64,000 nucleotides of DNA from Paracoccaceae bacterium (GCA_014872875.1 WKFI01000012.1:1-64000); one strand, 5' to 3'. Counted from the stretch's first letter, positions 15,362-24,304 are shown. Notes: generated by a model from the letters alone, not told the origin. Made by a program: numbers and translations.

Positions 15362-17131
15362 TCACGGAACGGCTTCGATTACCTGCCCTCCAACCGACAG
15401 GGCCTGACCACCCCGTGGCGTCAGCGCATATGATCCGTCCAACACCTGCATCAGCACCTCAGGCTCCAGAACAGGCCAGGTGCGCCCTTTCAGATCATAG
15501 GCGTCCTGGACCATCACTTCGTCTCCAAGCAGTGACAGATGCGTCACCCGAACCCGATCATACGCGTCCAGAAACAACACCATGGCCTGCCTGTCTCCGG
15601 TTGGCAGAAACTCTCCATGCACCAGCGCGCAGCCAGGGCGACCATCGGGCAGATGACGTTCGCAGGCGTCCAGCCACTGCGTACGGCGGTAGTCGGGCAA
15701 CAGGCGCAGGTCGGCCACGGTCATGGCTTGCCCATCCGGCAATTGCGGCATCAGCGCAATCAGATGGGCCAGTTCTTCAGGCGCACGTTGATCCAGTATC
15801 TCCTGTTCGAAGCGATAGCGATCCGGTTGGGTACGCACCACTTCAATATTGCGGGCCAGTTCGGCGCGATCGGGGTGATCTTCCAGCGACTGCAATCTTG
15901 TCAACCCGGCCTGACCGGCCCGGCCCCAATCATGCTGCATCGACCAGAAGGCAAGGTCTCCAACCGCCAATTCCCCGGCTTCGAAACGGGTGATCTGGCT
16001 ATTGGTCGAGATCCGATTGGCATCCAGCAGCGGTGTCAGCCAGAGCCCGCTGGCAAGGGTCAACACCAGCGCAATCGCTATGTTGACCTGCCGCAAACGC
16101 AAGGTCCAGGCACGCCCCGACAGCACTGCCCCCAGATAGCCCAGAGCATAAAGCGAAATGACCACAGCGCCCAACGCGGCCACGACCCGATCCGGTGTCC
16201 AACCATATTGTTGCACCCGAAGCACCACGGCCCACAGCGCCAGCCCAGCCAGGAACGGCTGCAGCGCGGCCAGCGCCTTGGTCGCCAGGATCAGGCCGGG
16301 CGTCGCAACCATATGTCGGTCATCGCGATCGACCGCGATGCTGACCAGACTGATGGAGACAATTGCTGCCGACATCAGCGTCCCGGCTGATGAGACACCG
16401 CCAAAAAGCTCGGACAATCCCCTGAGTGGCAATGCCATCAGAAACAGGGCTACCACCGCCAGAACCAGTGGCACCAAAAGGCGCAAAAGGCGCAGGACCA
16501 CAAAGGGGGACAACCGGTCTCGCAGCTCATGCACCACCGCCAACCCCAGTCCCAGAACCGCGCCCGACAGGCCAAAGACCAGCCATTCGGTCTCCAAAAG
16601 CTGTTGCAGAATGCCGATCCGCACCAGCCCCAGTAAAGCATCCGACAGCAGGATCAGCAGCCAGAACACGGCCACAAAGACCCAGGCCAGCACATAGCGC
16701 GCCGACAACGACCAGGCGGTTTCAAAGAGCAGAGCATAGTCGCGCCACGCCCTGCGGTCGCGCAACGCCACGGACAGGAACGGAGTCGCCAGAAATACCA
16801 TCAACAGTGTCAGTGACAGGGCTGGTGTCTGGTCCAGAAGTTGCGTCGCCTGCTCATATCGCTGCCCGGCCCAACTGACCAAAAGGGTCGTCGGCACCGA
16901 AACGACAAGCGCCCCCAGAAGCGCCCGCACCGCACCGACCGGCCCGATCAGGGCCAGCAACACCGCCGAATGAACCGACACAAAGGTGAACACTGCCAGG
17001 AACACCGCAGGCGGCCATGCTGAATCATCCCAGTGTTCCGACAGTTGCCAGAACGCCAATCCCACCAAGGCACCGAGCCCAATGAACGCAAAACGGTCGA
17101 GGATTACAGTCTTCCGCGAAACATGCTGCAT
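15362..17131 (-). CDS. DUF4153 multi-pass membrane protein
   Basis: 589 residues. About ten or more hydrophobic segments fill residues 10-370, and a soluble C-terminal domain of roughly 200 residues follows (from about 390). The arrangement and sequences such as RDYALLFETAWSLSARYVLA fit DUF4153 proteins, whose function is unknown. It is monocistronic as far as visible: 121 bases separate it from the H-NOX-like gene and 112 from the MttB-family gene. No catalytic motif recognised. Confidence 0.82.
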   Translation of the reverse strand: MQHVSRKTVILDRFAFIGLGALVGLAFWQLSEHWDDSAWPPAVFLAVFTFVSVHSAVLLALIGPVGAVRALLGALVVSVPTTLLVSWAGQRYEQATQLLDQTPALSLTLLMVFLATPFLSVALRDRRAWRDYALLFETAWSLSARYVLAWVFVAVFWLLILLSDALLGLVRIGILQQLLETEWLVFGLSGAVLGLGLAVVHELRDRLSPFVVLRLLRLLVPLVLAVVALFLMALPLRGLSELFGGVSSAGTLMSAAIVSISLVSIAVDRDDRHMVATPGLILATKALAALQPFLAGLALWAVVLRVQQYGWTPDRVVAALGAVVISLYALGYLGAVLSGRAWTLRLRQVNIAIALVLTLASGLWLTPLLDANRISTNSQITRFEAGELAVGDLAFWSMQHDWGRAGQAGLTRLQSLEDHPDRAELARNIEVVRTQPDRYRFEQEILDQRAPEELAHLIALMPQLPDGQAMTVADLRLLPDYRRTQWLDACERHLPDGRPGCALVHGEFLPTGDRQAMVLFLDAYDRVRVTHLSLLGDEVMVQDAYDLKGRTWPVLEPEVLMQVLDGSYALTPRGGQALSVGGQVIEAVP

Positions 17132-17243
17132 GGATCAGACCCGGATCAATTCAATCCTGTTCAGTCTATGTCGTTCCCACACCGAAAGAAAAGCAATCCC
17201 TCGCGTCCCGCGAAGCATAAAATCTGGCGAATTCTCCACCCCG

Positions 17244-18803
17244 TCAGAAGTCGGTCGGCGCCCCTCCCTCGGACTTGCGACGGGCCACGAAATCAGCCAG
17301 TTCCTCGCGGATCGCATCTTCCATCGGCGGCTCCTCGAAATTGGCGATGATATCCTTGAACAGGTGATGCGCCCGCTCTGCGGTCCAGACGCCTCCGGCA
17401 GCCTCCCAGCCTTCGTAGTTTTTCCAGTCGCTCAGGAACGGCTGGTAGAAGGCGGTCGTATAGCGGTCCTGGGTGTGTTGAATGCCAAAGAAATGCCCGT
17501 CATTGCCGACCTCCCGAATAGCGTCCAAGGCAATGTCATCAACCTCTGTTCCCCAGATCTCGGGCTGCATGTAGCGTTGGATCTGCTGCAGGATCTCGCA
17601 ATCCATGACGAACTTTTCCGGGCTGGCGATCAGCCCGCCTTCCAGCCAGCCCGCCGCATGATAGACCATGTTGGTGCCTGACTGCACCGCCGCCCAAAGA
17701 GAATTTGACGTCTCCCACATGGATTGCCCGTCCGGCACATTCGCCGCACAGACACCCGAAGACCGCATCGGCAGGCCATAATACCGTGCCATCTGTCCGG
17801 TCATCTGGGTCGAGCGCATGTATTCCGGCGTGCCAAAAGCCGGCGCCCCGGTCTTCATGTCCACATTCGAGGTAAAGGTCCCGATCACGCAGGGCGTACC
17901 GGGACGCACATATTGGAACAGGGCGATCGCACACAGGCTTTCCGCAATCGATTGCGCCACCGCGCCCGCCATGGTCACCGGTGCCATTGCACCCGCAAGC
18001 GTAAAGGGCGACACCACGATGGCCTGACCCCGCCGCGCCAGTCGCAGACAGCCGTCGATCATTGGATAGTCATGCTTCAGCGGCGAAGTCGAGTTGATGT
18101 TGGTGTACATATGCGGCTTGGCTTCGAACTCCTCATGGCTCAACCCGCCCGCGATTCGCACCATTTCCATCACGTCTTCAACGCGCTCCTTGCCCAGGCT
18201 GTAGGCATGCATCGCCTTGTCGGTGATCGTCAGCTTGTCATAGAGAACGTCCAGATGCCGGATCGAGGCATGGATATCGACCGGCTCAACCGGATAGCCA
18301 CCGGCAAAATGGATACAGTTGAAATACTGTGTCAGCTTCAACAGGTTCTGGCACATCTCGCGATTGCCGGGGACCTTCTTACCGATCTGCATGTCCCAAT
18401 AGTTGGGCGGCGACGAGACGTTGCCGAACAACAGGTGATTGCTTCCCAGAGGAATCTCCCGCTCCGGATTGCGCGGGGTTATGGTGAAGTTCGAGGGGGC
18501 TTTGCCCACCATTTCCATCACGAAATCCCGATCCATCCGGACCAGTTCCCCGTCAACCTTGCAGCCGGCCTCCTTGAAGATCGCCAGTGCTTCGGGGTTC
18601 AGGAAGACAACGCCGATCTCTTCCAGTATCCGCATTGCACCTTCATGGATTGCCTCGACACCTTCGGGACCCAAAGGCTCGGTCGGACGGTCGGCATTGA
18701 CCGGGATGCGCCAGGGCATCTGCTCGATGACATCACTACCCCGCCGCGCAGCGGCACCTGCGCGTCCGCCACCTCTGCGCCGACGTCCCGATGAATCTGC
18801 CAT
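17244..18803 (-). CDS. Trimethylamine methyltransferase (MttB) family protein, non-pyrrolysine
   Basis: 519 residues. A Gly/Arg-rich N-terminal tail is followed by the TIM-barrel MttB domain (from about residue 30: MPWRIPVNADRPTEPL, AMRILEEIGVVFLNPEA, TNINSTSPLKHDYPM). It lacks the in-frame TAG that encodes pyrrolysine in true trimethylamine methyltransferases, so it belongs to the MtgB-like group that demethylates quaternary amines such as glycine betaine to a corrinoid protein. No corrinoid protein or reactivase gene is adjacent. The ATG at 18803 has a strong GAGGGGG ribosome-binding site; the open frame upstream has no homology. A perfect palindrome lies 70 bases upstream. Confidence 0.92.
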   Translation of the reverse strand: MADSSGRRRRGGGRAGAAARRGSDVIEQMPWRIPVNADRPTEPLGPEGVEAIHEGAMRILEEIGVVFLNPEALAIFKEAGCKVDGELVRMDRDFVMEMVGKAPSNFTITPRNPEREIPLGSNHLLFGNVSSPPNYWDMQIGKKVPGNREMCQNLLKLTQYFNCIHFAGGYPVEPVDIHASIRHLDVLYDKLTITDKAMHAYSLGKERVEDVMEMVRIAGGLSHEEFEAKPHMYTNINSTSPLKHDYPMIDGCLRLARRGQAIVVSPFTLAGAMAPVTMAGAVAQSIAESLCAIALFQYVRPGTPCVIGTFTSNVDMKTGAPAFGTPEYMRSTQMTGQMARYYGLPMRSSGVCAANVPDGQSMWETSNSLWAAVQSGTNMVYHAAGWLEGGLIASPEKFVMDCEILQQIQRYMQPEIWGTEVDDIALDAIREVGNDGHFFGIQHTQDRYTTAFYQPFLSDWKNYEGWEAAGGVWTAERAHHLFKDIIANFEEPPMEDAIREELADFVARRKSEGGAPTDF

Positions 18804-18871
18804 GTCTGCCCCCTCTGTACATATCTGTCCGGTCCAGTTGGGCGCAAACACAGGCTGACGGCAAAAACGCC

Positions 18872-18890
18872 AGCGACAAAACTTGTCGCT
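18872..18890. promoter_or_regulatory. Perfect palindrome upstream of the MttB-family gene (putative operator)
   Basis: AGCGACAA-AAC-TTGTCGCT, 8+8 bases with a 3-base centre, 69 bases upstream of the methyltransferase start. On the plus strand it is followed by TTT and could pass for a terminator, but both flanking genes are on the minus strand, so an operator is more likely. Confidence 0.5.
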
Positions 18891-18966
18891 TTTCGATTTT
18901 GACGTGATTTTTCGGTGGGGATTGCACGCAGTCACAGCCCGACGGCACCAAACCGCATCCACAGAT

Positions 18967-18989
18967 CCGAAACCCGGCCCGGGTTTCGG
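18967..18989 (-). terminator. Long hairpin downstream of the HAD gene
   Basis: CCGAAACCC (18967-18975) pairs with GGGTTTCGG (18981-18989) around GGCCC, 87 bases past the HAD phosphatase stop. There is no T-tract on the minus strand, so termination is only probable. Confidence 0.45.
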
Positions 18990-19075
18990 TCCGATTTTCG
19001 ACCAAGAAGACGTGCAAGGCGCACCGGCAAACCCCGGCACGCCAGAAAACCACGTCGGATTTCAGGAATGAACGT

Positions 19076-19765
19076 TCAGGCTGCCAGCCAGCCCGGGATA
19101 TGGCCGATATCCGGCAACACCGCGTCGGCATGGGGCTGCAGTGCCTCAGACCCGGCCATACCGGTCAGCACCCCCAGCGTCCGCATCCCTGCGGCCCTGC
19201 CCGCCACCAGATCATGGGCACTGTCGCCCACCATCGCGGTCCGCTCGGGTGACACACCCACGGCCTCGCAAAACGCCAGCAACGGATCAGGATCGGGCTT
19301 GGCACCATACCCGCTGTCGCAGCCGGCCACAAAGGTGAAACGCTCCAGCACCCCCGCGGCGCTCAGCTGCGCCCGCGCCGAAAGTTCGGCATCGTTGGTC
19401 ATAACCCCCAGTACCAGCCCACGACCGATCAACCGGTCCAGCAGATCGTGCAGGTCCGTGGCGGGAACAAGATCGGCTTCGGCCGCACTTTCGGCCATGT
19501 AGACGGCGATTTCTTCCGCGCTCTGCCCCGGCAAGACGGCAGACAGAGCTTCGGCGATCTCGTCATTGGAATGGGCAATCACGACACTGTCGGGTGCAAA
19601 CGTCTCACGCTCCAGATCGAACCCCAAGACCTCGGCGATACGGCTCGCATGCGCCGGGTCTCCCTTGGCAAAATCCCGAATCAGACGCCCGGTCCAGGCG
19701 CTCCAGGTGGCGGCGAAATCGAACAGCGTACCGTCCTTGTCAAAAAGCAGAGCGTCAACGGGCAT
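19076..19765 (-). CDS. HAD-superfamily hydrolase, phosphoglycolate phosphatase-like
   Basis: 229 residues with all HAD motifs: motif I LLFDKDGTLFD (nucleophile Asp and acid Asp), motif II LGVMTNDA, the motif III Lys in YGAKPDPD, and motif IV MVGDSAHDLVAGRAAG. The alpha-helical cap between motifs I and II marks subfamily I, as in phosphoglycolate phosphatase Gph. The specific substrate cannot be assigned from sequence. Stand-alone, 45 bases downstream of the DUF3572 gene on the same strand, so possibly co-transcribed with it. Confidence 0.9.
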   Translation of the reverse strand: MPVDALLFDKDGTLFDFAATWSAWTGRLIRDFAKGDPAHASRIAEVLGFDLERETFAPDSVVIAHSNDEIAEALSAVLPGQSAEEIAVYMAESAAEADLVPATDLHDLLDRLIGRGLVLGVMTNDAELSARAQLSAAGVLERFTFVAGCDSGYGAKPDPDPLLAFCEAVGVSPERTAMVGDSAHDLVAGRAAGMRTLGVLTGMAGSEALQPHADAVLPDIGHIPGWLAA

Positions 19766-19810
19766 GGGCCGGTCCTTCGAGAATCCCTGAATGCAGTTGC
19801 GTCCGTCCTA

Positions 19811-20095
19811 TCAGGTCCAATGCACCTGTGCACCACCCGGCAACGACATCCGCGCCTGCATAGGGGCTTCATACGCGACACCCTGCGCATCACAAAACTG
19901 CATGACCCAGGCATCGTCCATCATCAGGAAGTCCAGAACCGCGCTGAGAAATTCCGGTTCAGCAGCGCGATGGCGCAAGTCCGCCTCGTCGGCGCCTGTC
20001 GCCCCGAGGAACACCGGCAGCAGGTCATCCTGCGATACCAGCCAGGCCAGAACCTGCAATGCGAGCGTTTCCGCGTTTTCCACTGTCCAAGCCAT
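19811..20095 (-). CDS. DUF3572 family protein
   Basis: 94 residues, soluble, acidic and helical. The start AWTVENAETLALQVLAWLVSQDDLLPVFLGATG and the later FLSAVLDFLMMDDAWVMQFC match DUF3572, a small alphaproteobacterial family of unknown role. It is divergent from the PleD-like gene (110-base gap). Confidence 0.85.
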   Translation of the reverse strand: MAWTVENAETLALQVLAWLVSQDDLLPVFLGATGADEADLRHRAAEPEFLSAVLDFLMMDDAWVMQFCDAQGVAYEAPMQARMSLPGGAQVHWT

Positions 20096-20205
20096 GACCT
20101 CACCATTTTTAGCGATATCGGAAAGGGTTTATTAACCACTGTGAACAACACTTCAACAAGCGTTCAGTTCTAGTTTCACAAACAGGTTCCACAAAGGGTG
20201 TAGGC

Positions 20206-21615
20206 ATGCAAGGCACCATTCTGATCATAGATGGCGTTGCGACGAACCGGATCATGCTCAAGGTCCAGCTGACCTCGGCCTATTACAAGGTGGTGCAGGC
20301 CGATCGATTGGAGGGGCTGACCGATATCGTAAGTCGCTCGCGTCCGGATCTGATCGTCTCTGCCCTGTCGCTGCCTGACGGCTCGGCGCTGGACATCCGA
20401 GGCGCTCTGGGCGGGGTCGAAGCAGGCCGTGCCATCCCGATCATTGCAATTGCCGATCAGAACGACCGCAACAGTCGCCTGCGGGCGTTGGAGGCGGGTA
20501 TCGACGATGTGCTGAACACACCGCTGGACGACACCATCCTGCAGGCCCGCATTCGCGGCCTGGTGCGTCGGCATGGCATGGTGGAGGATCTGCAGCAGCA
20601 CGGCCACTCGTCGCCTACTCTCGGTTTCGCCGAGCCGGTTGAGCCGTTTCTGAGCCAGATGCTGCCTCAATCCCGCGTCGCCCATGTTGCTCTTGTTGCC
20701 CAGAACGCAGCTACCTCGGCACTGTGGCGCGCCCGGCTGAAATCACAGGTTCCGTATAATATCAGCACCTACCAGATCGGGGATGTTCAGGCACTGATGG
20801 CTCGGCCGGTCCCCGATGCAGTCGTAATCGAACTGGACGATACCGCAGATGGCAAAGGGCTGCGCCTGCTGGCCGATTTGCGCGCACGGATCGCGACCCG
20901 CGATGCGGTGGTGATCGCCGTGCCCAACCCGGCCAACCCGCATCTGGCTGCCGAAGCACTGGATCGAGGCGCACATGACGCCATGCATAGCGGCTTCTGC
21001 GTCGAAGAACTCGGGCTGCGTCTGGGCACCCAGCTGCGGCTGAAAGCGCGCCAGGATCGCGCCCGCGACACAGTACGCGATGGGCTGCGCGCCGCGATGC
21101 TGGACGATCTGACCGGGCTCTACAACCGCCGTTATGCGCTGCCGCAACTGGCCTGGACGGCCCGACGGGCCATGGAGCGCGAACAGTATTTTGCCGTGAT
21201 GCTTGCCGACCTCGATCATTTCAAGACAATCAACGACCGGTTCGGTCACCCGGCCGGGGATGCGGTGCTGGTGGAAACCGCTCAACGGTTGCAAGGCGTG
21301 CTGGGCCCGTCCGATCTTCTGGCCCGCATCGGGGGCGAAGAGTTCATGGTCGTTATCGCCAATATCGACCCGGATGCCGTCCGCGTGACCGCCGACCGGC
21401 TGTGCCGTGCCATCAACGGCCAACTGTTTACCGTCCCCGGCGTTCCAGCTCCGATCCAGGTCACGGCCAGCATCGGTGTCGCGATTGGCCCCGATTTCCA
21501 AAGCCTCCAGCAGGAGCAGGTCGAAACCCTGATTCAGCAAGCCGACCGGGCGCTGTACCGCGCCAAACATGCCGGCCGCAATCAGGTCACCCTTGCCCGC
21601 GCCGCGGCAGCATAG
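20206..21615 (+). CDS. pleD: PleD-like diguanylate cyclase with degenerate receiver domains
   Basis: 469 residues laid out as PleD: REC (about 3-120), REC-like (about 158-280) and GGDEF (about 295-465). The catalytic motif is GGEEF (376-380) and DLDHFKTINDRFGH is intact. In REC1 the phospho-acceptor Asp is replaced by Ala53 (PDLIVSALSLPDG), and the acidic pair is D9-G10. In REC2 the position is Glu209. The RxxD inhibition site is GPSD (367-370), so it is also missing. The enzyme is thus predicted to make c-di-GMP without normal phosphorylation or product inhibition. Ribosome-binding site GGGTGTAGGC. Confidence 0.92.
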   Translation: MQGTILIIDGVATNRIMLKVQLTSAYYKVVQADRLEGLTDIVSRSRPDLIVSALSLPDGSALDIRGALGGVEAGRAIPIIAIADQNDRNSRLRALEAGIDDVLNTPLDDTILQARIRGLVRRHGMVEDLQQHGHSSPTLGFAEPVEPFLSQMLPQSRVAHVALVAQNAATSALWRARLKSQVPYNISTYQIGDVQALMARPVPDAVVIELDDTADGKGLRLLADLRARIATRDAVVIAVPNPANPHLAAEALDRGAHDAMHSGFCVEELGLRLGTQLRLKARQDRARDTVRDGLRAAMLDDLTGLYNRRYALPQLAWTARRAMEREQYFAVMLADLDHFKTINDRFGHPAGDAVLVETAQRLQGVLGPSDLLARIGGEEFMVVIANIDPDAVRVTADRLCRAINGQLFTVPGVPAPIQVTASIGVAIGPDFQSLQQEQVETLIQQADRALYRAKHAGRNQVTLARAAAA

Positions 21616-21878
21616 AGGCTTAGGGCACGATCCGGTCCCGACTGATCACGCTGATCCTTCCGGAGCATTGGGTTTTGGGCATTTGAAACCGGGCGGATCT
21701 ACTCCACAAACCCTCAGTTCAGTTGGCAATTCCCGGACCTTGCCCCTCAGAGTGGGACAGGCGTCCCCATTACAAATGAGCTCTCAGACCCCTCATAGTG
21801 TCGCCCTCGTTCGACCAATTCAGATCCCTTTGTCATAAGACTGGAAATCAATGAAGCCATTTTCAACTGGATATTAAT

Positions 21879-22478
21879 ATGTGTAGCCCCCTCGATAAAG
21901 ACTTCTTGCTGCGTTTGACCCAATCCAGAGCCACCGGTCTGTTCTCCCTTGCCCTGATTGCCTTGTTGGCGTTCGCCCAGACGGCAATGGCGCAGGCACC
22001 CCGTACCGTTGCGACCTATGGCGCTCCGCCCGGTTTCCAGAACCACCTTGCGCGGCACGATGTTGATAGGCAGCTCTTTTCACTTCCAAGCGAAAACTTC
22101 CTGGCGCAGGACGCGGATCTTGTCATCATCTTTGCCCGTAACGGGGCAGACAGCGATTTCGTGCCGGCCGCGCTCTATCGGGCGTTTCTCTCATCTGTGA
22201 ATGCCGCGGATACCTACCTCTACCGAATTCCCAAAAGCGTCTTTCAACCAGAATTCGACGCCGATGTGATTTTTGTCCTTGTTGAGCCCACTCGGGACAG
22301 GATCCGACGCTACTCCGAGGAAGATAAGCCAGGGATCACGACTGACCTTCTGGCCTGTTACACGGCAGCAGTCATCGCGCGAACCCTGAGCAAGCCCGAC
22401 AAGGCCCGTTCGGACACCGAAATCATCACGTCATGCCATAATCCCAAGGGGTCCGAGACACCCGATCTTCACGACTGA
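21879..22478 (+). CDS. Exported protein of unknown function
   Basis: 199 residues with a signal peptide (hydrophobic core LFSLALIALLAFAQTAM, likely cleavage after AMA). The mature part has FQNHLARHDVDRQLF and an alternation of strands and helices ending with two cysteines (LLACYTA, ITSCHNP) that could form a disulfide. No family recognised. The ribosome-binding site is weak, so the start is uncertain. It is followed by a 3'-end repeat in its own orientation, which supports a real transcribed gene. Confidence 0.62.
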   Translation: MCSPLDKDFLLRLTQSRATGLFSLALIALLAFAQTAMAQAPRTVATYGAPPGFQNHLARHDVDRQLFSLPSENFLAQDADLVIIFARNGADSDFVPAALYRAFLSSVNAADTYLYRIPKSVFQPEFDADVIFVLVEPTRDRIRRYSEEDKPGITTDLLACYTAAVIARTLSKPDKARSDTEIITSCHNPKGSETPDLHD

Positions 22479-22555
22479 ACCCGGTGTGCTCCCGCCCGGA
22501 CTTGACGGATCACAGATCCATCAAATCCCGTTGGGCCGGGCACCTTCGGTGCCAA

Positions 22556-22614
22556 GGGGCGCTGCCCCTCTGCGCCACAGGCGCATTCACCCCGGAGTTT
22601 AATGGCAGAATGAA
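22556..22614 (+). repeat. 3'-end hairpin repeat, copy 4
   Basis: GGGGC-GCT-GCCCC (22556-22568), then TGCGCC-ACA-GGCGCA, then CACCCCGGAG, TTTAAT and the tail GGCAGAATGAAG. It lies 78 bases downstream of the gene at 21879-22478 and in the same orientation. Confidence 0.82.
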
Positions 22615-22636
22615 GTCGGTTCCGGCGCGCGACCGC

Positions 22637-22651
22637 AGCGCCGCAGGCGCT
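22637..22651. repeat. Accessory palindrome AGCGCC-GCA-GGCGCT, second copy
   Basis: Identical core and flanks to the copy at 3501-3515, again just downstream of a 3'-end hairpin repeat. Confidence 0.6.
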
Positions 22652-22714
22652 GCCGGGCCCAACATGCGTCGCGGCCCGCCAGGGCAGCGTAGGCAGGCGG
22701 GAGTGCCCCCGCCC

Positions 22715-23209
22715 CTAATCGTGTTTTTTGGATTTGTGTTTCCCATGCCCATGAAGCATCCGCTTTTCCAAACGGTCAGCATATTGTGCCCGCTCTGCGT
22801 CACTCATGTCTTCAACCCGCGTGATCCACGCCGCCTGAATCCGCGCCTGATACGCCTCGCGCGACTGGGCCTGGCCATCCAGAACCGACCGCAAGGCCGC
22901 CGGGTCAAACGGCACCGCGCGCAGGGCAGCCGTCACGGCCTGACCGTCGGCCAACCGTCGTTCCCGGAAACCGCCTTTTGCGTTTCCGTTCTCCGACCAC
23001 AGTTCCGTGCGCAATGATCGGCGCTCTTCGCGCGGCAATTCGCGGAACAGCATGGCCCCGACCGACGGCGGTGGACGTCCCTTGTCCGTCCCATGAAATC
23101 GCCAAGCCGCGCCCGCAACCAACCCTGCAACCGCCAGGTTTGCGGTCAGAGAAACAATTAGAAGCAAACGGACCCACCGGGTCGTGCGCGGTTTTTGCTC
23201 TGCGCTCAT
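22715..23209 (-). CDS. Periplasmic heavy-metal sensor-like (CnrX/Spy-type) membrane protein
   Basis: 164 residues: one N-terminal transmembrane segment (about 13-33) and a helical, Arg/Glu-rich periplasmic part. The part PREERRSLRTELW resembles the LTxxQ-related helical hairpins of CnrX/Spy/ZraP proteins. The C-terminus ends in a His/Lys-rich tail (HGHGKHKSKKHD) that could bind metal. Its ATG overlaps the stop of the preceding gene. With the sigma factor and small membrane protein it makes a sigma/anti-sigma/sensor operon. Whether it senses metal or misfolded protein is open. Confidence 0.82.
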   Translation of the reverse strand: MSAEQKPRTTRWVRLLLIVSLTANLAVAGLVAGAAWRFHGTDKGRPPPSVGAMLFRELPREERRSLRTELWSENGNAKGGFRERRLADGQAVTAALRAVPFDPAALRSVLDGQAQSREAYQARIQAAWITRVEDMSDAERAQYADRLEKRMLHGHGKHKSKKHD

Positions 23210-23598
23210 TGTGTATCCTCCGTCAGCAGGCTGGCCAGATCGATGGCGTCGAACACATCCAGATCCGCATCGGCCTCGCTCAGGATCTGCGCTGCGTCCG
23301 GCACAAAGGCCGGCGGCGCCGCCCCGATCCAGACCCCGACGAGCGCCGCCGCAACCATGCCACCCAAAGCTGGCCATCCGCCAAACACGCTGCCGAAAAC
23401 TCCGCGTATCCCAACCCGGTCCGTTCCCGAGCCCGTGTGTGTCTCACCTGCGGGTTTGGGCGCCGTCTGGGCCTCTTGAAACGCAAGGGCATCTGCCAGG
23501 ATTCGATCGGTCAGGCCGTCCGGAATTCCGGGGCGTTGAGCACGCGCCTGCGCAAACAGTGTTTCCAGCTCGTCATTGGCTTTATCCCGTTCAGTCAT
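23206..23598 (-). CDS. Small membrane protein, putative anti-sigma factor
   Basis: About 130 residues starting MTERDKANDELETLFAQARAQ. It has an N-terminal cytoplasmic helix region, one transmembrane segment (LGGMVAAALVGVWIGA, around residue 85) and a short acidic periplasmic tail rich in Asp/Leu. The position between an ECF sigma factor gene and a periplasmic sensor gene, overlapping both, suggests an anti-sigma role like CnrY; there is no ZAS zinc motif. The start at 23598 has GGGG seven bases upstream; an in-frame ATG at 23604 is the alternative. Confidence 0.78.
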   Translation of the reverse strand: MTERDKANDELETLFAQARAQRPGIPDGLTDRILADALAFQEAQTAPKPAGETHTGSGTDRVGIRGVFGSVFGGWPALGGMVAAALVGVWIGAAPPAFVPDAAQILSEADADLDVFDAIDLASLLTEDTQ

Positions 23599-24187
23599 CG
23601 CCATACCCCAATGCTTCGCGTTGCCCGGCCAGCGCCTGGGCCAACGCCCGTTTTCCACGCGCGGTGAGACTTTCGACGGCCTCAACACTGATGTCCATGA
23701 TCACGGCAATCTCCGGGTTTGAAAGTTCCTCGATATGCCGCAGAACCACCGCCTGTCGCTGCCGGTCCGGCAGGCGCATAAGCCCCGCCTGCAGTGCATC
23801 CCAGCGGGCCGATTGCTGGATCTGCTCCAGTACTCCGGGTTTCGGATCTTGCGGGTCCGGCACCTGATCCAGACCCACCGTACCGCCACGGCTTCGCCTT
23901 TTTCGATCCAGACACAGGTTCATCGCAACCCGGTAAAGCCAGGACGACACCTGCGCCTGCCCCTGTTGCCAATCCGGTGCCATCTTCCATAGACGCATCA
24001 TCGCCTCCTGGGTGACATCCTCGGCCTCCGCCCGGTCACCCAGCACCCGCACCGCCACCGCAAAGGTTCTGGGCGCAAGACGCCGGGTCAGTTCCTGGGC
24101 CGCCCACCGGTCGCCATTGGCAAAGAGCACCAGCAGCGCGTCATCGCCAACAACCTCATCGCAAGGGATCGGTGCCGATTGGCTCAT
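23591..24187 (-). CDS. ECF-type RNA polymerase sigma factor
   Basis: 198 residues with sigma region 2 (ALLVLFANGDRWAAQEL to SSWLYRVAMNLCLDRKRR) and region 4 (MRLPDRQRQAVVLRHIEELSNPEIAVIMDISVEAVESLTARGKRAL), with no region 3, which defines the ECF group. It heads a three-gene overlapping operon with a putative anti-sigma and a periplasmic sensor. The start at 24187 is preceded by GGGGCAGC. No conserved autoregulated promoter could be recognised by eye. Confidence 0.93.
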   Translation of the reverse strand: MSQSAPIPCDEVVGDDALLVLFANGDRWAAQELTRRLAPRTFAVAVRVLGDRAEAEDVTQEAMMRLWKMAPDWQQGQAQVSSWLYRVAMNLCLDRKRRSRGGTVGLDQVPDPQDPKPGVLEQIQQSARWDALQAGLMRLPDRQRQAVVLRHIEELSNPEIAVIMDISVEAVESLTARGKRALAQALAGQREALGYGDD

Positions 24188-24304
24188 TGCTGCCCCGTCA
24201 CTCCCAGTTTTCGGACATGAACACCAGCCCGCAGACCGGCCCGTCACACGAACCCGGCTCCCGCCAAAACGCTGTCCTGCTGCTCATCAAGACCTCCATC
24301 GGTC

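Noticed and set aside
17244-18803. Possible pyrrolysine-encoding mttB
   Set aside because: No in-frame TAG interrupts the gene, and no pyl genes are in the window, so it is a non-pyrrolysine homologue.
18872-18890. Intrinsic terminator on the plus strand
   Set aside because: The hairpin is followed by T residues on the plus strand, but no plus-strand gene lies upstream. An operator for the minus-strand methyltransferase gene is more likely.
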